Positions 18,147 through 26,710 are shown, numbered from the stretch's first letter. The stretch is DNA of 64,000 nt from Microbacterium sp. ProA8 (GCF_039905635.1 NZ_CP157000.1:186001-250000), one strand, 5' to 3'. Program-made: numbers and translations. Notes: generated by a model from the sequence alone, not told the origin.

Positions 18147-19031
18147 ATGGTTCATGGCGGAGCTGAAGCTCGGGCACGCGCACTCATTGCGGCGGTGACG
18201 GATGCCGGTGGCATCGCGCGCCGTGCGACGCTCGTGAAGCGCGGGCACTCGCAACGGACGATCGATGCCGCCGTTGCGGCGGGACTCGTCCACGTGGCCC
18301 GTCGAGTCTGGATCGCCGTGCCGACGGCCGACCCGTACCTCGTGGCGGCGGCGCGAGCAGGGGTCGTGATCTCGTGCGTGACCCGTGCGCGTCGCCTCGG
18401 GCTGTGGGTCGAGGCGGACGCCGCGGCGACCCATGTCGCCGCCCACCCGCATGCGGGCCGCATTTCCGTGGCGAAGAATACTCGTGTCCATCGCGCGGTG
18501 CCGGTGATCGCCCGCGACCCCGCGGCGCTCGAAGACACGATCGAGAACGCGCTCGCCATTCTCTGCGCATGCCAGCCCTTCGAGGCGGCTCTCGCAAGCG
18601 TCGAGTCGGCGCTCAACAAGTCGCTGGTGACCAAGCCGTCGCTTCTGCGCCTGCCCTTCGCGCCCGGGGTGCGGCGGATCATCGAGGCGGCGAGCCCCTA
18701 TTCCGACTCGGGACTCGAGACATATGTCGTGCCCCGTCTGGCCTGGATGAAGCTGCGGATCGTGCCGCAGGCGTGGATCGCCGGTCATCGGGTCGATTTC
18801 CTCATCGGCGCGCGACTCGTGCTGCAGATCGACGGCGGGCATCACGTCGGAAGGCAGCGCGCGAGTGACAACGCCCACCACGCGGTGCTCCGGCATATGG
18901 GCTACCACGTGATCCGTGTCGGCTACATCCAGATCGTCGAGGACTGGCCGGGCGTGCAGGCGCTGATCATGCAGGCAGTCGCACAGGGGCTGCACCTCGC
19001 AGAGAAGCGGTCGCAGGCGGCCGCCGTGTGA
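18147..19031 (+). CDS. DUF559 protein: AbiEi-like N-terminal domain plus Vsr-like endonuclease fold
   Basis: 294 residues from the ATG at 18147. Residues 1-60 resemble the winged-helix domain of AbiEi-type antitoxins (ALIAAVTDAGGIARRATLVKRG, then HVARRVWIA). The C-terminal 110 residues match DUF559: a glutamate in SGLETYV, HRVDFLIGARLVLQIDGGHH, and a final LRHMGYHVIRV strand, the arrangement of Vsr/PD-(D/E)XK nucleases. No partner toxin gene is adjacent. Such genes are often multi-copy in Microbacterium and their biological role is unproven. It is bracketed by two hairpin repeats, which suggests a cassette. Confidence 0.8.
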   Translation: MVHGGAEARARALIAAVTDAGGIARRATLVKRGHSQRTIDAAVAAGLVHVARRVWIAVPTADPYLVAAARAGVVISCVTRARRLGLWVEADAAATHVAAHPHAGRISVAKNTRVHRAVPVIARDPAALEDTIENALAILCACQPFEAALASVESALNKSLVTKPSLLRLPFAPGVRRIIEAASPYSDSGLETYVVPRLAWMKLRIVPQAWIAGHRVDFLIGARLVLQIDGGHHVGRQRASDNAHHAVLRHMGYHVIRVGYIQIVEDWPGVQALIMQAVAQGLHLAEKRSQAAAV

Positions 19032-19109
19032 CGAACGGAGGAGATGTGACGAAGGGAGGAGGAGAGCGGGCCGAATCATCCTCCGTGCCTCACATCTCCT
19101 CCGCCCGTC
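19032..19109 (+). repeat. Hairpin repeat, copy B (right of DUF559 gene)
   Basis: Begins immediately after the DUF559 stop codon. Perfect 14-bp arms CGGAGGAGATGTGA (19036-19049) and TCACATCTCCTCCG (19090-19103) enclose 40 nt. It is collinear and strongly similar to copy A (17937-18014). It could act as terminator as well as repeat. Confidence 0.75.
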
Positions 19110-19248
19110 GCGGATAGCCGTGCGGCGATGGACGGACGACGGGCGGATGCTGCGGGTCGTGTGAGTGCGGCGCATCCGGCTGCAGAGGCCCCGTCCGGCG
19201 GCAATCGGAGGGCCGCGACGCCCGGCGTCCGTCCAGGCACGTCGCCGG

Positions 19249-19254
19249 TAGGCT
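19249..19254 (+). promoter_or_regulatory. -10 element of purM (leaderless promoter)
   Basis: TAGGCT followed by exactly 7 nt and then GTG at 19262. The same GTAGGCT hexamer with a 7-nt gap occurs at purD, and GATAAT with a 7-nt gap at purC. Confidence 0.65.
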
Positions 19255-19261
19255 TGTGACC

Positions 19262-20410
19262 GTGGCCTCATCCGAACGCGATGCCCCCTCCCGCCCCGCA
19301 CAGCCCGTGAACCCCTACACGGCTGCCGGCGTCGACACCGCTGCCGGCGACCTCGCCGTCGAGCTGATGAAGTCGGCGGTGCGTCGCACGCAGGGCCCCG
19401 AGGTGCTCGGGGGAGTCGGCGGATTCGCCGGACTCTTCGATGCCAGCGCATTCAAGGCCTACGACAAGCCGCTGCTGGCCACCAGCACCGACGGCGTCGG
19501 CACCAAGGTCGCGATCGCCCAGGCCATCGACAAGCACGACACGATCGGGCAGGACCTCGTCGGCATGGTCGTCGACGACATCGTCGTCGTCGGCGCGAGG
19601 CCGCTGTTCATGACCGACTACATCGCGTGCGGCAAGGTCTTCCCCGAGCGGATCGCCGACATCGTCCGCGGCATCGCCGCCGGCTGCGCCGAGACCGGCA
19701 CCGCCCTCGTCGGCGGCGAGACCGCCGAGCACCCGGGCCTCCTGGGAATCAACGACTACGACGTCGCGGGCGCCGCCACCGGCGTGGTCGAGGCCGACCG
19801 CCTCCTCGGCGCCGACCGGGTCCGCAGCGGAGACGTCGTGCTCGCGCTCGCGAGCTCGGGCCTGCACTCCAACGGCTACTCGCTGGTGCGGCACATCGTC
19901 GCCGGCGCCGGCATCCAGTACGGCGACAACTCCGCCGACCTCGGCGCGACGTGGGGCGAGGCGCTGCTCGAGCCGACGCGCCTCTACACGCGTCCGCTGC
20001 TGCGTCTGATCGCCGACCACGGCGACCGCGTGCACGCGCTCAGCCACGTCACCGGCGGCGGCATCGCAGCCAACCTCGCACGAGTGCTGCCCCAGGGAAC
20101 GTGGGTCGAGCTGGACCGCTCGACGTGGTCGCCGTCCCCGGTGTTCCGGGTGCTGGCCGACCTCGGCGACCTCGACCTCACCTCGACCGAGGGCACCTGG
20201 AACCTCGGCATCGGGTTCCTCGCGGTCGTGGCGGCCGACAAGGCCGAGGCTGCGGCATCCGCTCTCTCGCGCGAAGGCATCGCGACCTGGCAGGTGGGCG
20301 TCGTCCACGACGGTGCGCGCCCGGACGGTCACTGGGAGCAGGGTGCCAAGGGCGTCGACGGCGGCGCCGTGCGCCTCGTGGGCTCCTACGGGGACCACAC
20401 GGCTCGCTGA
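19262..20410 (+). CDS. purM: Phosphoribosylformylglycinamidine cyclo-ligase (AIR synthetase)
   Basis: About 382 residues. STDGVGTKVAIA, the VGMVVDDIVVVGARPLFMTDYIA region and the glycine-rich SSGLHSNGYSL and HVTGGGIAANLARVLP motifs identify PurM, which closes the imidazole ring with ATP. A GTG six nt upstream (19256) is also in frame, but the TAGGCT -10 at 19249-19254 leaves the canonical 7-nt gap only for the GTG at 19262. purF follows after 65 bp on the same strand, so the pair is probably one transcription unit in the order purM-purF. Confidence 0.95.
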   Translation: MASSERDAPSRPAQPVNPYTAAGVDTAAGDLAVELMKSAVRRTQGPEVLGGVGGFAGLFDASAFKAYDKPLLATSTDGVGTKVAIAQAIDKHDTIGQDLVGMVVDDIVVVGARPLFMTDYIACGKVFPERIADIVRGIAAGCAETGTALVGGETAEHPGLLGINDYDVAGAATGVVEADRLLGADRVRSGDVVLALASSGLHSNGYSLVRHIVAGAGIQYGDNSADLGATWGEALLEPTRLYTRPLLRLIADHGDRVHALSHVTGGGIAANLARVLPQGTWVELDRSTWSPSPVFRVLADLGDLDLTSTEGTWNLGIGFLAVVAADKAEAAASALSREGIATWQVGVVHDGARPDGHWEQGAKGVDGGAVRLVGSYGDHTAR

Positions 20411-20475
20411 GCCGGCAGACGGCACGACGCAGAACCACACAGCGCAGAAACGACAAGACGGAGCAGGCAACACCC

Positions 20476-21936
20476 ATGTGCGGAATCGTCGGAGTGGTGG
20501 GCCGTGGGTCTGCCAACCAGGAGATCTACGACTCCCTTCTGCTTCTGCAGCACCGCGGCCAGGACTCCACCGGCATCGCGACGGCCGAGCGCAGCGGGGT
20601 CGTGCACCAGCACAAGACCCGCGGGCAGGTGCGCGAGTCGTTCCGCACCCGCGACATGCGGGCGCTGCTCGGTGAGATCGGCCTCGGCCATGTGCGCTAC
20701 GCGACGAAGGGCACCGCATCCAACGAGGAAGAGGCGCAGCCCTTCTACGTGAACGCCCCCTACGGCATCGTGCTCGTGCACAACGGCAACCTCACGAACA
20801 CGCGTGAGCTCACCGCCGAGCTCTTCCACAAGGACCGCCGCCACCTCAACACGTCGTCCGACACCGAGCTGCTCGTCAACGTGCTGGCCAACGAGCTGCA
20901 GGCGTCGATCTCGGGCCTCGAACTCGATCCGACGCAGGTGTTCCAGGCCGTCAGCCGCGTGCACGAACGCGTCGAGGGCTCGTACGCGGCCATCGCCCTG
21001 ATCGCCGGCTACGGTCTGCTGGCGTTCCGCGACCCGTTCGGCATCCGTCCGCTCATCCTCGGCACGCGCAAGCACGAGGACGGGCACTACGAGTGGGTCG
21101 TGACGAGCGAGTCGCTGGTGCTCGAGAACGGCGAGTTCGAGATCGTCCGCGACGTCGACCCGGGCGAGGCGATCTTCATCGACCTCGAGGGCAACCTGCA
21201 CACCCAGCAGTGCGCCACCGACCCGAAGCTCGTGCCCTGCTCGTTCGAGTACGTCTACCTGGCTCGCCCCGACTCGGTCATGAACGGCATCTCGGTGTAC
21301 GAGGCGCGCCTGCGCATGGGCGACCGGCTCGCCGACACCATCGCGAAGTTCACGCCCCGCGAGGCGATCGACGTGGTCATGCCCATCCCCGACTCGTCCC
21401 GCCCCGCGGCCATGCAGGTCGCACGCAAGCTGGGAGTCGAGTACCGCGAGGGGTTCTACAAGAACCGCTACGTCGGCCGAACGTTCATCATGCCCGGCCA
21501 GGCGGCGCGCAAGCGCAGCGTGCGCCAGAAGCTCAACGCCATGTCGAGCGAGTTCAAGGGCAAGAACGTGCTCCTCATCGACGACTCCATCGTGCGCGGC
21601 ACGACGTCGAAGGAGATCATCCAGATGGCACGGGATGCCGGAGCCAAGAGCGTCACGTTCGCCTCCGCCGCGCCGCCCGTGCGCTACCCGCACGTGTACG
21701 GCATCAACATGCCTTCGCGCCAGGAGCTGGTCGCCCACGGTCGCACGATCCCCGAGATCGCGGAAGAGCTGGGCGCCGACTTCGTCGTCTACCAGGAGGT
21801 CGAAGACCTGAAGGCGGCGATTCTCGAAGGCTCCGACGTCGAGGACCTCGACATGAGCTGCTTCGACGGCCGATACATCACCGGCACGGTCACCGACGAG
21901 TACCTCGCCTGGGTCGAGGGCTCGCAGGAGAGCTGA
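20476..21936 (+). CDS. purF: Amidophosphoribosyltransferase
   Basis: 486 residues, first committed step of purine synthesis (PRPP plus glutamine to phosphoribosylamine). The protein starts MCGIVGVVG, so Cys2 becomes the N-terminal glutaminase nucleophile after Met removal without a long propeptide. The PRPP loop VLLIDDSIVRGTTSKEI is intact, and GHVRYATKG and HNGNLTN belong to the glutaminase domain. GGAGCAGG upstream is a plausible ribosome site. It is the second gene of purM-purF. Confidence 0.96.
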   Translation: MCGIVGVVGRGSANQEIYDSLLLLQHRGQDSTGIATAERSGVVHQHKTRGQVRESFRTRDMRALLGEIGLGHVRYATKGTASNEEEAQPFYVNAPYGIVLVHNGNLTNTRELTAELFHKDRRHLNTSSDTELLVNVLANELQASISGLELDPTQVFQAVSRVHERVEGSYAAIALIAGYGLLAFRDPFGIRPLILGTRKHEDGHYEWVVTSESLVLENGEFEIVRDVDPGEAIFIDLEGNLHTQQCATDPKLVPCSFEYVYLARPDSVMNGISVYEARLRMGDRLADTIAKFTPREAIDVVMPIPDSSRPAAMQVARKLGVEYREGFYKNRYVGRTFIMPGQAARKRSVRQKLNAMSSEFKGKNVLLIDDSIVRGTTSKEIIQMARDAGAKSVTFASAAPPVRYPHVYGINMPSRQELVAHGRTIPEIAEELGADFVVYQEVEDLKAAILEGSDVEDLDMSCFDGRYITGTVTDEYLAWVEGSQES

Positions 21937-21978
21937 CCCTGCAAGGGGACCTCTGACGGCGAGCGCAGCGGTACGGCG

Positions 21979-22581
21979 TCAGCGCGGGAGAAGCGCCCGC
22001 ACCTGACGGCGGATGTCGTCCACGATCTCGTCGACCGAGAGGGCGATGTTCACCGTGGCCGCCATGCTGACGAACGTGATGGCGGAGACCACGTGCGCGA
22101 GCGTGGCCGCATCGGCAGCGCTGGTGCGCTGGTCGCGCTGCAGGACGCTCGCGATCGCCTCTTCGGTCTGCACGGTGAGGGCGAGCGCCTCTCGGTGGTG
22201 GGGCTCTTCAGGGTCGCCGAAGACGATCTCGCGCAGGTAGGTGCGCCCGTTGTCGATCTGCACGCGGTTGCACTCGACGACCGGCCGGATGATCGCGATC
22301 ACCGCCTCGAGGGGATCTGCGACCCCTTCGGCCGCGGCCGTGCCCTCGGCGAGTGCGGCGAGGTAGCTGGAGTTCTGCACGAGCAGGAGCAGCTCGCCCT
22401 TGTTCTTGGCATAGAGGAAGAGCGTTCCCGTGCCGATGTCGGCCTTGTCGGCGATCTGCTGCGTCGTGACGTCGTCGACCCCGTGCTCGGTGAAGAGCTC
22501 TCGGGCGGCGGCGGTGATGCGCTGGAGCTTGTCCTGCTTGTTGCGCTCGCGTCGACCGATCGGCGGAGTGTCGATGGCCAT
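21979..22581 (-). CDS. TetR-family transcriptional regulator
   Basis: 200 residues. The N-terminal helix-turn-helix reads RITAAARELFTEHGVDDVTTQQIADKADIGTGTLFLYAKNKGELLLL. The C-terminal ligand domain is divergent. It is the last gene of a minus-strand series behind the EthD-like protein and the hydrolase, but has its own promoter: TACAAT (22631-22626) and a GGAGGATC ribosome site. The 12-mer TGACTACAATCA that overlaps its -10 recurs with one mismatch at the hydrolase promoter, suggesting that it regulates both itself and the cluster. Confidence 0.88.
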   Translation of the reverse strand: MAIDTPPIGRRERNKQDKLQRITAAARELFTEHGVDDVTTQQIADKADIGTGTLFLYAKNKGELLLLVQNSSYLAALAEGTAAAEGVADPLEAVIAIIRPVVECNRVQIDNGRTYLREIVFGDPEEPHHREALALTVQTEEAIASVLQRDQRTSAADAATLAHVVSAITFVSMAATVNIALSVDEIVDDIRRQVRALLPR

Positions 22582-22623
22582 GACGTGATCCTCCGGGGTG
22601 GTGCAGACGGTGACGGGCGTTTC

Positions 22624-22635
22624 TGATTGTAGTCA
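22624..22635 (-). promoter_or_regulatory. Candidate TetR operator at its own promoter
   Basis: Read on the minus strand: TGACTACAATCA, overlapping the -10 hexamer TACAAT of the tetR gene. It matches 11 of 12 bases of TGACTACACTCA at 24431-24442 in front of the hydrolase gene. Confidence 0.55.
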
Positions 22636-22679
22636 GGAACGGGTGGACTTCAGGTGTCCGCCGCCAGGCGGCGGCACCT

Positions 22680-23471
22680 TCACTCCCGGTAGTGGGGCAG
22701 GATGACGCCGCCGCTGACGTAGGTCAGGGCAGCCGACACGTCGTAGGCGTGGATCGCGGAGACGTGCCGCGCGAGTGCGCTCGAGAGCCTTTCGACCTCG
22801 CGGCTCGCGAAGAACGCCGCACGGGCGCCCGGATCATCGAAGCCGAGGCTGACGGATGCGTGGAACCGCTGATCGACGGGGTTGTCGTGGGCGACGTCCG
22901 GCGTGTCCCAGAGCTTCTCGTTCCAGGGAAGGAAGGTCTGAGTCCGCAGCTCGCGGAGCACACCGGTGCCGGCGAGCGCGGGTGCGAGTTCTCCGGTGAC
23001 GAACCTCCGGAAGGCCCGTCCGCCGACGTCGGGGCGCCTCCGCAGATAGACGAAGGCGCGCGCACCCGGACGCCGACCGGGCTCCGCCAGGCGATACCAC
23101 CGGGCGGAGTACGGCGGCCCCGCATACAGGAGGGTGCGGCGGAAGACGTTGATCTCGTCCTTGAACGCCAGACGGGTCTGCGCACGGCCCTGCAGCGGCG
23201 CGAGGATCGACCGGAACGTGACCTCTGCGACGCCGTCGATCCTGCGGTCCGCGGGAATCGCCGTCTCGATGCCTCGGGTGTCCGGCCAGAGTCCGGGATT
23301 TCGCTCGGCGAGATGGATCTGCCGGTACTCCTCGAGTCCGGGGGTCGCCGAGATGATGCCCGAGTGGGGGCCGCTCCAGTGGTCCATGCCGGTCTGACGC
23401 GGCTGGTCGGTGCGGACCCACAGCAGGATCGATGACGTGAGGGGCTTCCTGTTGTAGGGGGCGACGCTCAT
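22680..23471 (-). CDS. EthD-like (dimeric alpha-beta barrel) protein, duplicated fold
   Basis: 263 residues. The first half has the EthD-like pattern in which His residues follow a short strand: MDHWSGPHSGIISATPGLEEYRQIH. The second half repeats the layout (ARAFVYLRRRPDVGGRAFRRFV, then FHASVSLGFDDPGARAAFFAS), suggesting two ferredoxin-like repeats in one chain. EthD-fold proteins bind or transform hydrophobic or quinone-like substrates without metal. The gene lies between an alpha/beta hydrolase and a TetR regulator, so a role in breakdown of a xenobiotic or ester is plausible. The exact reaction is unknown. Confidence 0.6.
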   Translation of the reverse strand: MSVAPYNRKPLTSSILLWVRTDQPRQTGMDHWSGPHSGIISATPGLEEYRQIHLAERNPGLWPDTRGIETAIPADRRIDGVAEVTFRSILAPLQGRAQTRLAFKDEINVFRRTLLYAGPPYSARWYRLAEPGRRPGARAFVYLRRRPDVGGRAFRRFVTGELAPALAGTGVLRELRTQTFLPWNEKLWDTPDVAHDNPVDQRFHASVSLGFDDPGARAAFFASREVERLSSALARHVSAIHAYDVSAALTYVSGGVILPHYRE

Positions 23472-23504
23472 GTGCTCATTCCTCTCGATGAATCGGGATG
23501 CCGG

Positions 23505-24362
23505 TCAGGGGGCGAGGAAGCCGACCGCGACGGGCGCGAACTGCTCGTGGAACTGGAAGATCCCGCCGTGACCGGAGTCGCGGTAGATGACGAGCTCGGA
23601 TCCCCGGATGCGGCGGTGCAGGTCTTCCGAGAGCACGGAGGGCACCATCCGGTCGTTGTCGCCGTTGGCGATCAGGGTGGGCTGGGTGATCTGGGAGAGG
23701 TCGGCCGGCGCGGAGCGCCCCCACTTCTTGATCGCCTTCAGCTGCGTCCGGAACGCCTTCGTCGTGATGGGTGCGTCGCGGTCGGCGGTGCGCTCCTGGA
23801 GGCGCCTCACGAAGGCCTTGCCGGCGACCTTGCCGGTCGCGTTGCGGTTGAAGAAGAGGAACTCCTTCGGGTCGGAGCGCGTCAGCGTCGCGCGCACGAT
23901 GTCGTAGTAGGTGACGCCGGCGACCTTGTCGATGTCCTTGCCGCCGGCGGGGCCGGTGCCGGTGAGGACGAGCTTGCGCACGAGCTCCGGGTGCTTGACC
24001 ACGAGCGCCTGCGCGACCATGCCGCCGAGCGAGAAGGCGAAGACGTCGATCGTGTCGAATCCCAGTCCCCGGATGAAGGCGTAGGCGTCGTCCGCCATCG
24101 CCTCGACGCTGTCCGGCACCTCGCCGGTGGAAGCGCCGACACCGCGGTTGTCGAACGTGATGACGTTGCGGTCCTCCGCGATCGGATCCACGATGCGCGG
24201 ATCCCAGTTGTCGAGGGTCGCGGCCAGATGCACGAAGAAGACGACGGGGACGCCGCCCTTCGGCCCCAGCTCGCGATACGCGAAGGTGACCCCGCCGGCG
24301 GAAAGGGTGCGGGTCGGTGCCTTCGCATACGACGTGGTCGGGTCGCTGCTCGTGGTGCTCAT
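23505..24362 (-). CDS. Alpha/beta hydrolase
   Basis: 285 residues. Catalytic triad candidates: Ser in the elbow FSLGG, Asp in ANGDNDRMVP and His in DSGHGG near the end. The oxyanion region reads VVFFVHLAATLDNWD where many family members have HG. This fold includes esterases, C-C hydrolases and haloperoxidase-like enzymes; I cannot assign a substrate. First gene of the hydrolase/EthD-like pair, 33 bp apart; AAGGAGAACC is its ribosome site. Confidence 0.85.
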   Translation of the reverse strand: MSTTSSDPTTSYAKAPTRTLSAGGVTFAYRELGPKGGVPVVFFVHLAATLDNWDPRIVDPIAEDRNVITFDNRGVGASTGEVPDSVEAMADDAYAFIRGLGFDTIDVFAFSLGGMVAQALVVKHPELVRKLVLTGTGPAGGKDIDKVAGVTYYDIVRATLTRSDPKEFLFFNRNATGKVAGKAFVRRLQERTADRDAPITTKAFRTQLKAIKKWGRSAPADLSQITQPTLIANGDNDRMVPSVLSEDLHRRIRGSELVIYRDSGHGGIFQFHEQFAPVAVGFLAP

Positions 24363-24415
24363 GAGGTTCTCCTTGCGGTTCGTGGGACGTCGGATGCGAT
24401 GGTCCGAACAAATAC

Positions 24416-24455
24416 GAGTGCACTCAAGTATGACTACACTCAACAACAATGTCAA
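24416..24455 (-). promoter_or_regulatory. Promoter and operator of the hydrolase/EthD-like cluster
   Basis: On the minus strand TTGACA (24455-24450) is followed after 17 bp by CATACT (24432-24427), a good sigma-70-type promoter and one of the few with a consensus -35 here. The sequence TGACTACACTCA (24431-24442 on the plus strand) overlaps the -10 and nearly repeats the site at the tetR promoter. Just downstream lies the perfect palindrome GAGTGCACTC (24416-24425). Confidence 0.65.
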
Positions 24456-24536
24456 TTGCCAGCGCGATTCGCCGACGGGCCGGGGCCGCGCGGCCTCCGC
24501 GACCGTCGGTCTTCCCGCGCCGCCTAGGGTTGACAG

Positions 24537-25793
24537 GTGAGCTCCCCCTCGTCGCGACCCCTCTGGCGTGGTCGAGCGCTCGCCCTCGTGGGCATCGTGC
24601 TGTTCGCCTTCTCGCTGCGTTCGGCAGTCGCCTCGCTGTCGCCGCTGTACGACCACATCGCCGCCGACTTCGATGTGCCGGCGGCCGTCATCGGCCTGAT
24701 CGGCACCGCGCCGCCGGTCTGCTACGCCGTGTTCGGCTTGCTCACTCCGGCGCTCGAGCGGCGGTTCGGGCTGGAGCGACTGGCGGTCGTCGCGATGGTC
24801 GTCGTCGCCATCGGGTTGATCCTGCGCAGCCTGGCACCGGACTCGGGGCTGCTGCTGGCCGGCACGGCGCTCATCTTCGCCGCGGTCGGCGTGGGCAACA
24901 TCCTGCTGCCGCCCCTCGTGAAGCGGTACTTCGCTGATCGCGTCGGCCTCATGACCACCGTCTTCTCCACGACGATGGCGCTCGCGACGTTCCTCCCGCC
25001 CCTCGTGGCGGTGCCGGTCGCGGATGCCTCGGACTGGCACGTCTCGCTCGGACTCTGGGCCGTGTTCGCGCTGGTCGCGACCGTCCCGTGGATCGGCCTG
25101 GCGGTACGCCATGCCGCGGCCGAGAAGAGCCGTGCCGAAGCGGCGGACGCAGACGATGACGACATCGAGCAGCCGAGCCCCCGCGCCTTCGGCCGCATGT
25201 GGCGGCTGCCTGTCGCGTGGGCGCTGCTCGTCGGGTTCGCGGTGTCGAGCAGCCTCGCCTACACCGCCTTCGCATGGCTGCCGACGATGCTCGTCGACAT
25301 CGCGGGCGTCACCCCCGTCGTGGCCGGCGTGCTGCTCGCGCTGTTCGGGTTCATGGGTCTGCCGGCGTCGCTGGCGGTGCCCCTATTGGTCACCCGGGCA
25401 AACGCCACACGCGCGCTGTTCGGTGTGGCCGTCGGCACCGGCTTCGCGGGCCTCGCCGGGCTGCTCTTCCTCCCCACGGTGGCGCCGTGGCTGTGGGTCG
25501 CGCTCCTCGGGCTGGCACCGTTGCTGTTCCCGATGATCCTCGTGCTTCTCGGCCTCCGCACCCGCACGCACGAGGGTGCAGTGGCGCTGAGCGGGTTCGT
25601 GCAGAGCGGCGGCTACGCGATCGCCGCCCTCTTCCCCGTCGGCATCGGACTCCTCCACGACGCGACGGACTCCTGGACCGGCCCGCTCATCGTGCTCGCC
25701 GTCGTGGTCGCAGCGGCCATCCCCGCCGGCGTCGTCGCCGCGCAGCCGCACACCGTCGAGGACGACTGGGAACGTCGCCACGGCGCCTGGTGA
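24537..25793 (+). CDS. MFS transporter of the CynX/NimT family
   Basis: 418 residues with 12 predicted helices and an acidic central loop (ADADDDDIEQPSP). The early motif SLRSAVASLSPLYDHIAADFDVPAAVIGLIGTAPPVCYAVFG is typical of CynX/NimT-like transporters (cyanate, nitroimidazole), although substrates in actinobacteria are unknown. TAGGGT (24525-24530) lies 6 nt before the GTG start, a leaderless layout. It is divergent from the hydrolase cluster across about 175 bp and might share its physiological role. Confidence 0.85.
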   Translation: MSSPSSRPLWRGRALALVGIVLFAFSLRSAVASLSPLYDHIAADFDVPAAVIGLIGTAPPVCYAVFGLLTPALERRFGLERLAVVAMVVVAIGLILRSLAPDSGLLLAGTALIFAAVGVGNILLPPLVKRYFADRVGLMTTVFSTTMALATFLPPLVAVPVADASDWHVSLGLWAVFALVATVPWIGLAVRHAAAEKSRAEAADADDDDIEQPSPRAFGRMWRLPVAWALLVGFAVSSSLAYTAFAWLPTMLVDIAGVTPVVAGVLLALFGFMGLPASLAVPLLVTRANATRALFGVAVGTGFAGLAGLLFLPTVAPWLWVALLGLAPLLFPMILVLLGLRTRTHEGAVALSGFVQSGGYAIAALFPVGIGLLHDATDSWTGPLIVLAVVVAAAIPAGVVAAQPHTVEDDWERRHGAW

Positions 25794-25817
25794 GGCATCC
25801 GACGTTCTCAGGCAGTT

Positions 25818-25838
25818 CGCGATATATCGTGTTAGGTT
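25818..25838 (+). promoter_or_regulatory. Operator plus -10 of the PGPGW gene
   Basis: CGCGATATATCGTGTTA (25818-25834) contains the palindrome CGATATATCG (25820-25829) and runs into the -10 TAGGTT (25833-25838), which lies 7 nt from the GTG start. The identical 17-mer occurs inverted at 28964-28980 in front of the DUF4097/padR operon, again running into a -10 (TACTCT). Confidence 0.75.
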
Positions 25839-25845
25839 CGCCGAC

Positions 25846-26232
25846 GTGACCATCGACCCGACGCCGGAATCCCCCGAGACCCCTGAATCCCTCGAGACTC
25901 GTGTGCGCACCGAGATCGCCGCTGCCGAGGCTCCCCACCGTCCGATCCGACGGATGCTGCGCCGCGCGCGCGTCTGGATCGACGGGCATCCGCGGCTCAA
26001 CCGCGCCTACCGGTTCGGCGTCGGCACGGTCGGCGGCATCCTCGCGGTGGGCGGACTGCTGCTCGTTCCGCTGCCGGGGCCGGGATGGCTCGTGGTGTTC
26101 CTCGGGCTCGCCGTGCTCGGCACCGAGTTCCACTGGGCGCGGCGAGCAGCAGCGGCGCTCAAGCGCCTGCTCGACCGGTTCTGGGCGTGGTGGCGAGCGC
26201 GACGCGCGGCGCGCGCGGGCGACGCGGCCTAG
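25846..26232 (+). CDS. PGPGW-family (TIGR02611-like) membrane protein
   Basis: 128 residues. An acidic N-terminus, a basic stretch (HRPIRRMLRRARVWIDGHPRLNRAYRF), one or two membrane helices with the signature LPLPGPGWLVVFLGLAVLGTEF, and a strongly basic, Trp-rich tail. The PGPGW motif defines a family of actinobacterial membrane proteins without known function. Its promoter carries the same operator as the DUF4097/padR operon 3 kb away, so it probably belongs to that PadR regulon and may respond to envelope conditions (inference). Confidence 0.8.
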   Translation: MTIDPTPESPETPESLETRVRTEIAAAEAPHRPIRRMLRRARVWIDGHPRLNRAYRFGVGTVGGILAVGGLLLVPLPGPGWLVVFLGLAVLGTEFHWARRAAAALKRLLDRFWAWWRARRAARAGDAA

Positions 26233-26292
26233 CGGGGCCGGCCCTCCCGCGCGCTCAACACCCGGGCGTGCCGCGCTGCGGGCACACGCCAC

Positions 26293-26332
26293 TCACCCTG
26301 CACCCGCGCGCGAACACGGGGGTGCAGGGTGA
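26293..26332. terminator. Bidirectional terminator between PGPGW and DUF3073 genes
   Basis: Perfect 13-bp arms TCACCCTGCACCC (26293-26305) and GGGTGCAGGGTGA (26320-26332) with a 14-nt loop, placed between two convergent genes. Confidence 0.75.
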
Positions 26333-26347
26333 AGGTGACGGAGGTGT

Positions 26348-26542
26348 TTAAGCCTGCGACGACGAGACGGGCGAGGTCTCGTCCTCGTCTTCGTCGTTGT
26401 ACTGGTCGGCCCACTTGTCGACGAACTCGTCGTCGTGGTGACCGAGCTCGCGCTCGAGTGCCGAGTAGTTCACGTTGTACGTGTCGTACTTCAGCTCACG
26501 GGCGATCTTGGTGTGCTTCGCCTTCTGACGGCCACGCCCCAT
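26348..26542 (-). CDS. DUF3073 protein
   Basis: 64 residues from the ATG at 26542, which follows a GAGGGG ribosome site. The start MGRGRQKAKHTKIARELKY is the signature of DUF3073, a small basic-then-acidic protein found across actinobacteria. The second half is strongly acidic (DDEFVDKWADQYNDEDEDE). The function is unknown; the basic N-terminus would suit RNA or ribosome contact, which is speculation. Confidence 0.85.
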   Translation of the reverse strand: MGRGRQKAKHTKIARELKYDTYNVNYSALERELGHHDDEFVDKWADQYNDEDEDETSPVSSSQA

Positions 26543-26710
26543 GCGAGACCCCCTCATTTAAGGTCGCGGGCTATTCTGCGGGCTCTGGGCCTCGCAAACC
26601 CGGGCATTCACGAATCCGGCTTCGAACCGGTAAGAGTAGCATTCAGGATAACACGGAGCCCCGGTAGCCCGGCCGCTGCGGCCCCAGGGGCATAGGAGGA
26701 GTGCGGACAT

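Noticed and set aside
26610..26650. tRNA-like T-arm (GGCTTCGAACC) between DUF3073 and the universal stress gene
   Set aside because: No matching acceptor, D or anticodon arms at tRNA spacing on either strand; the loop is not canonical.
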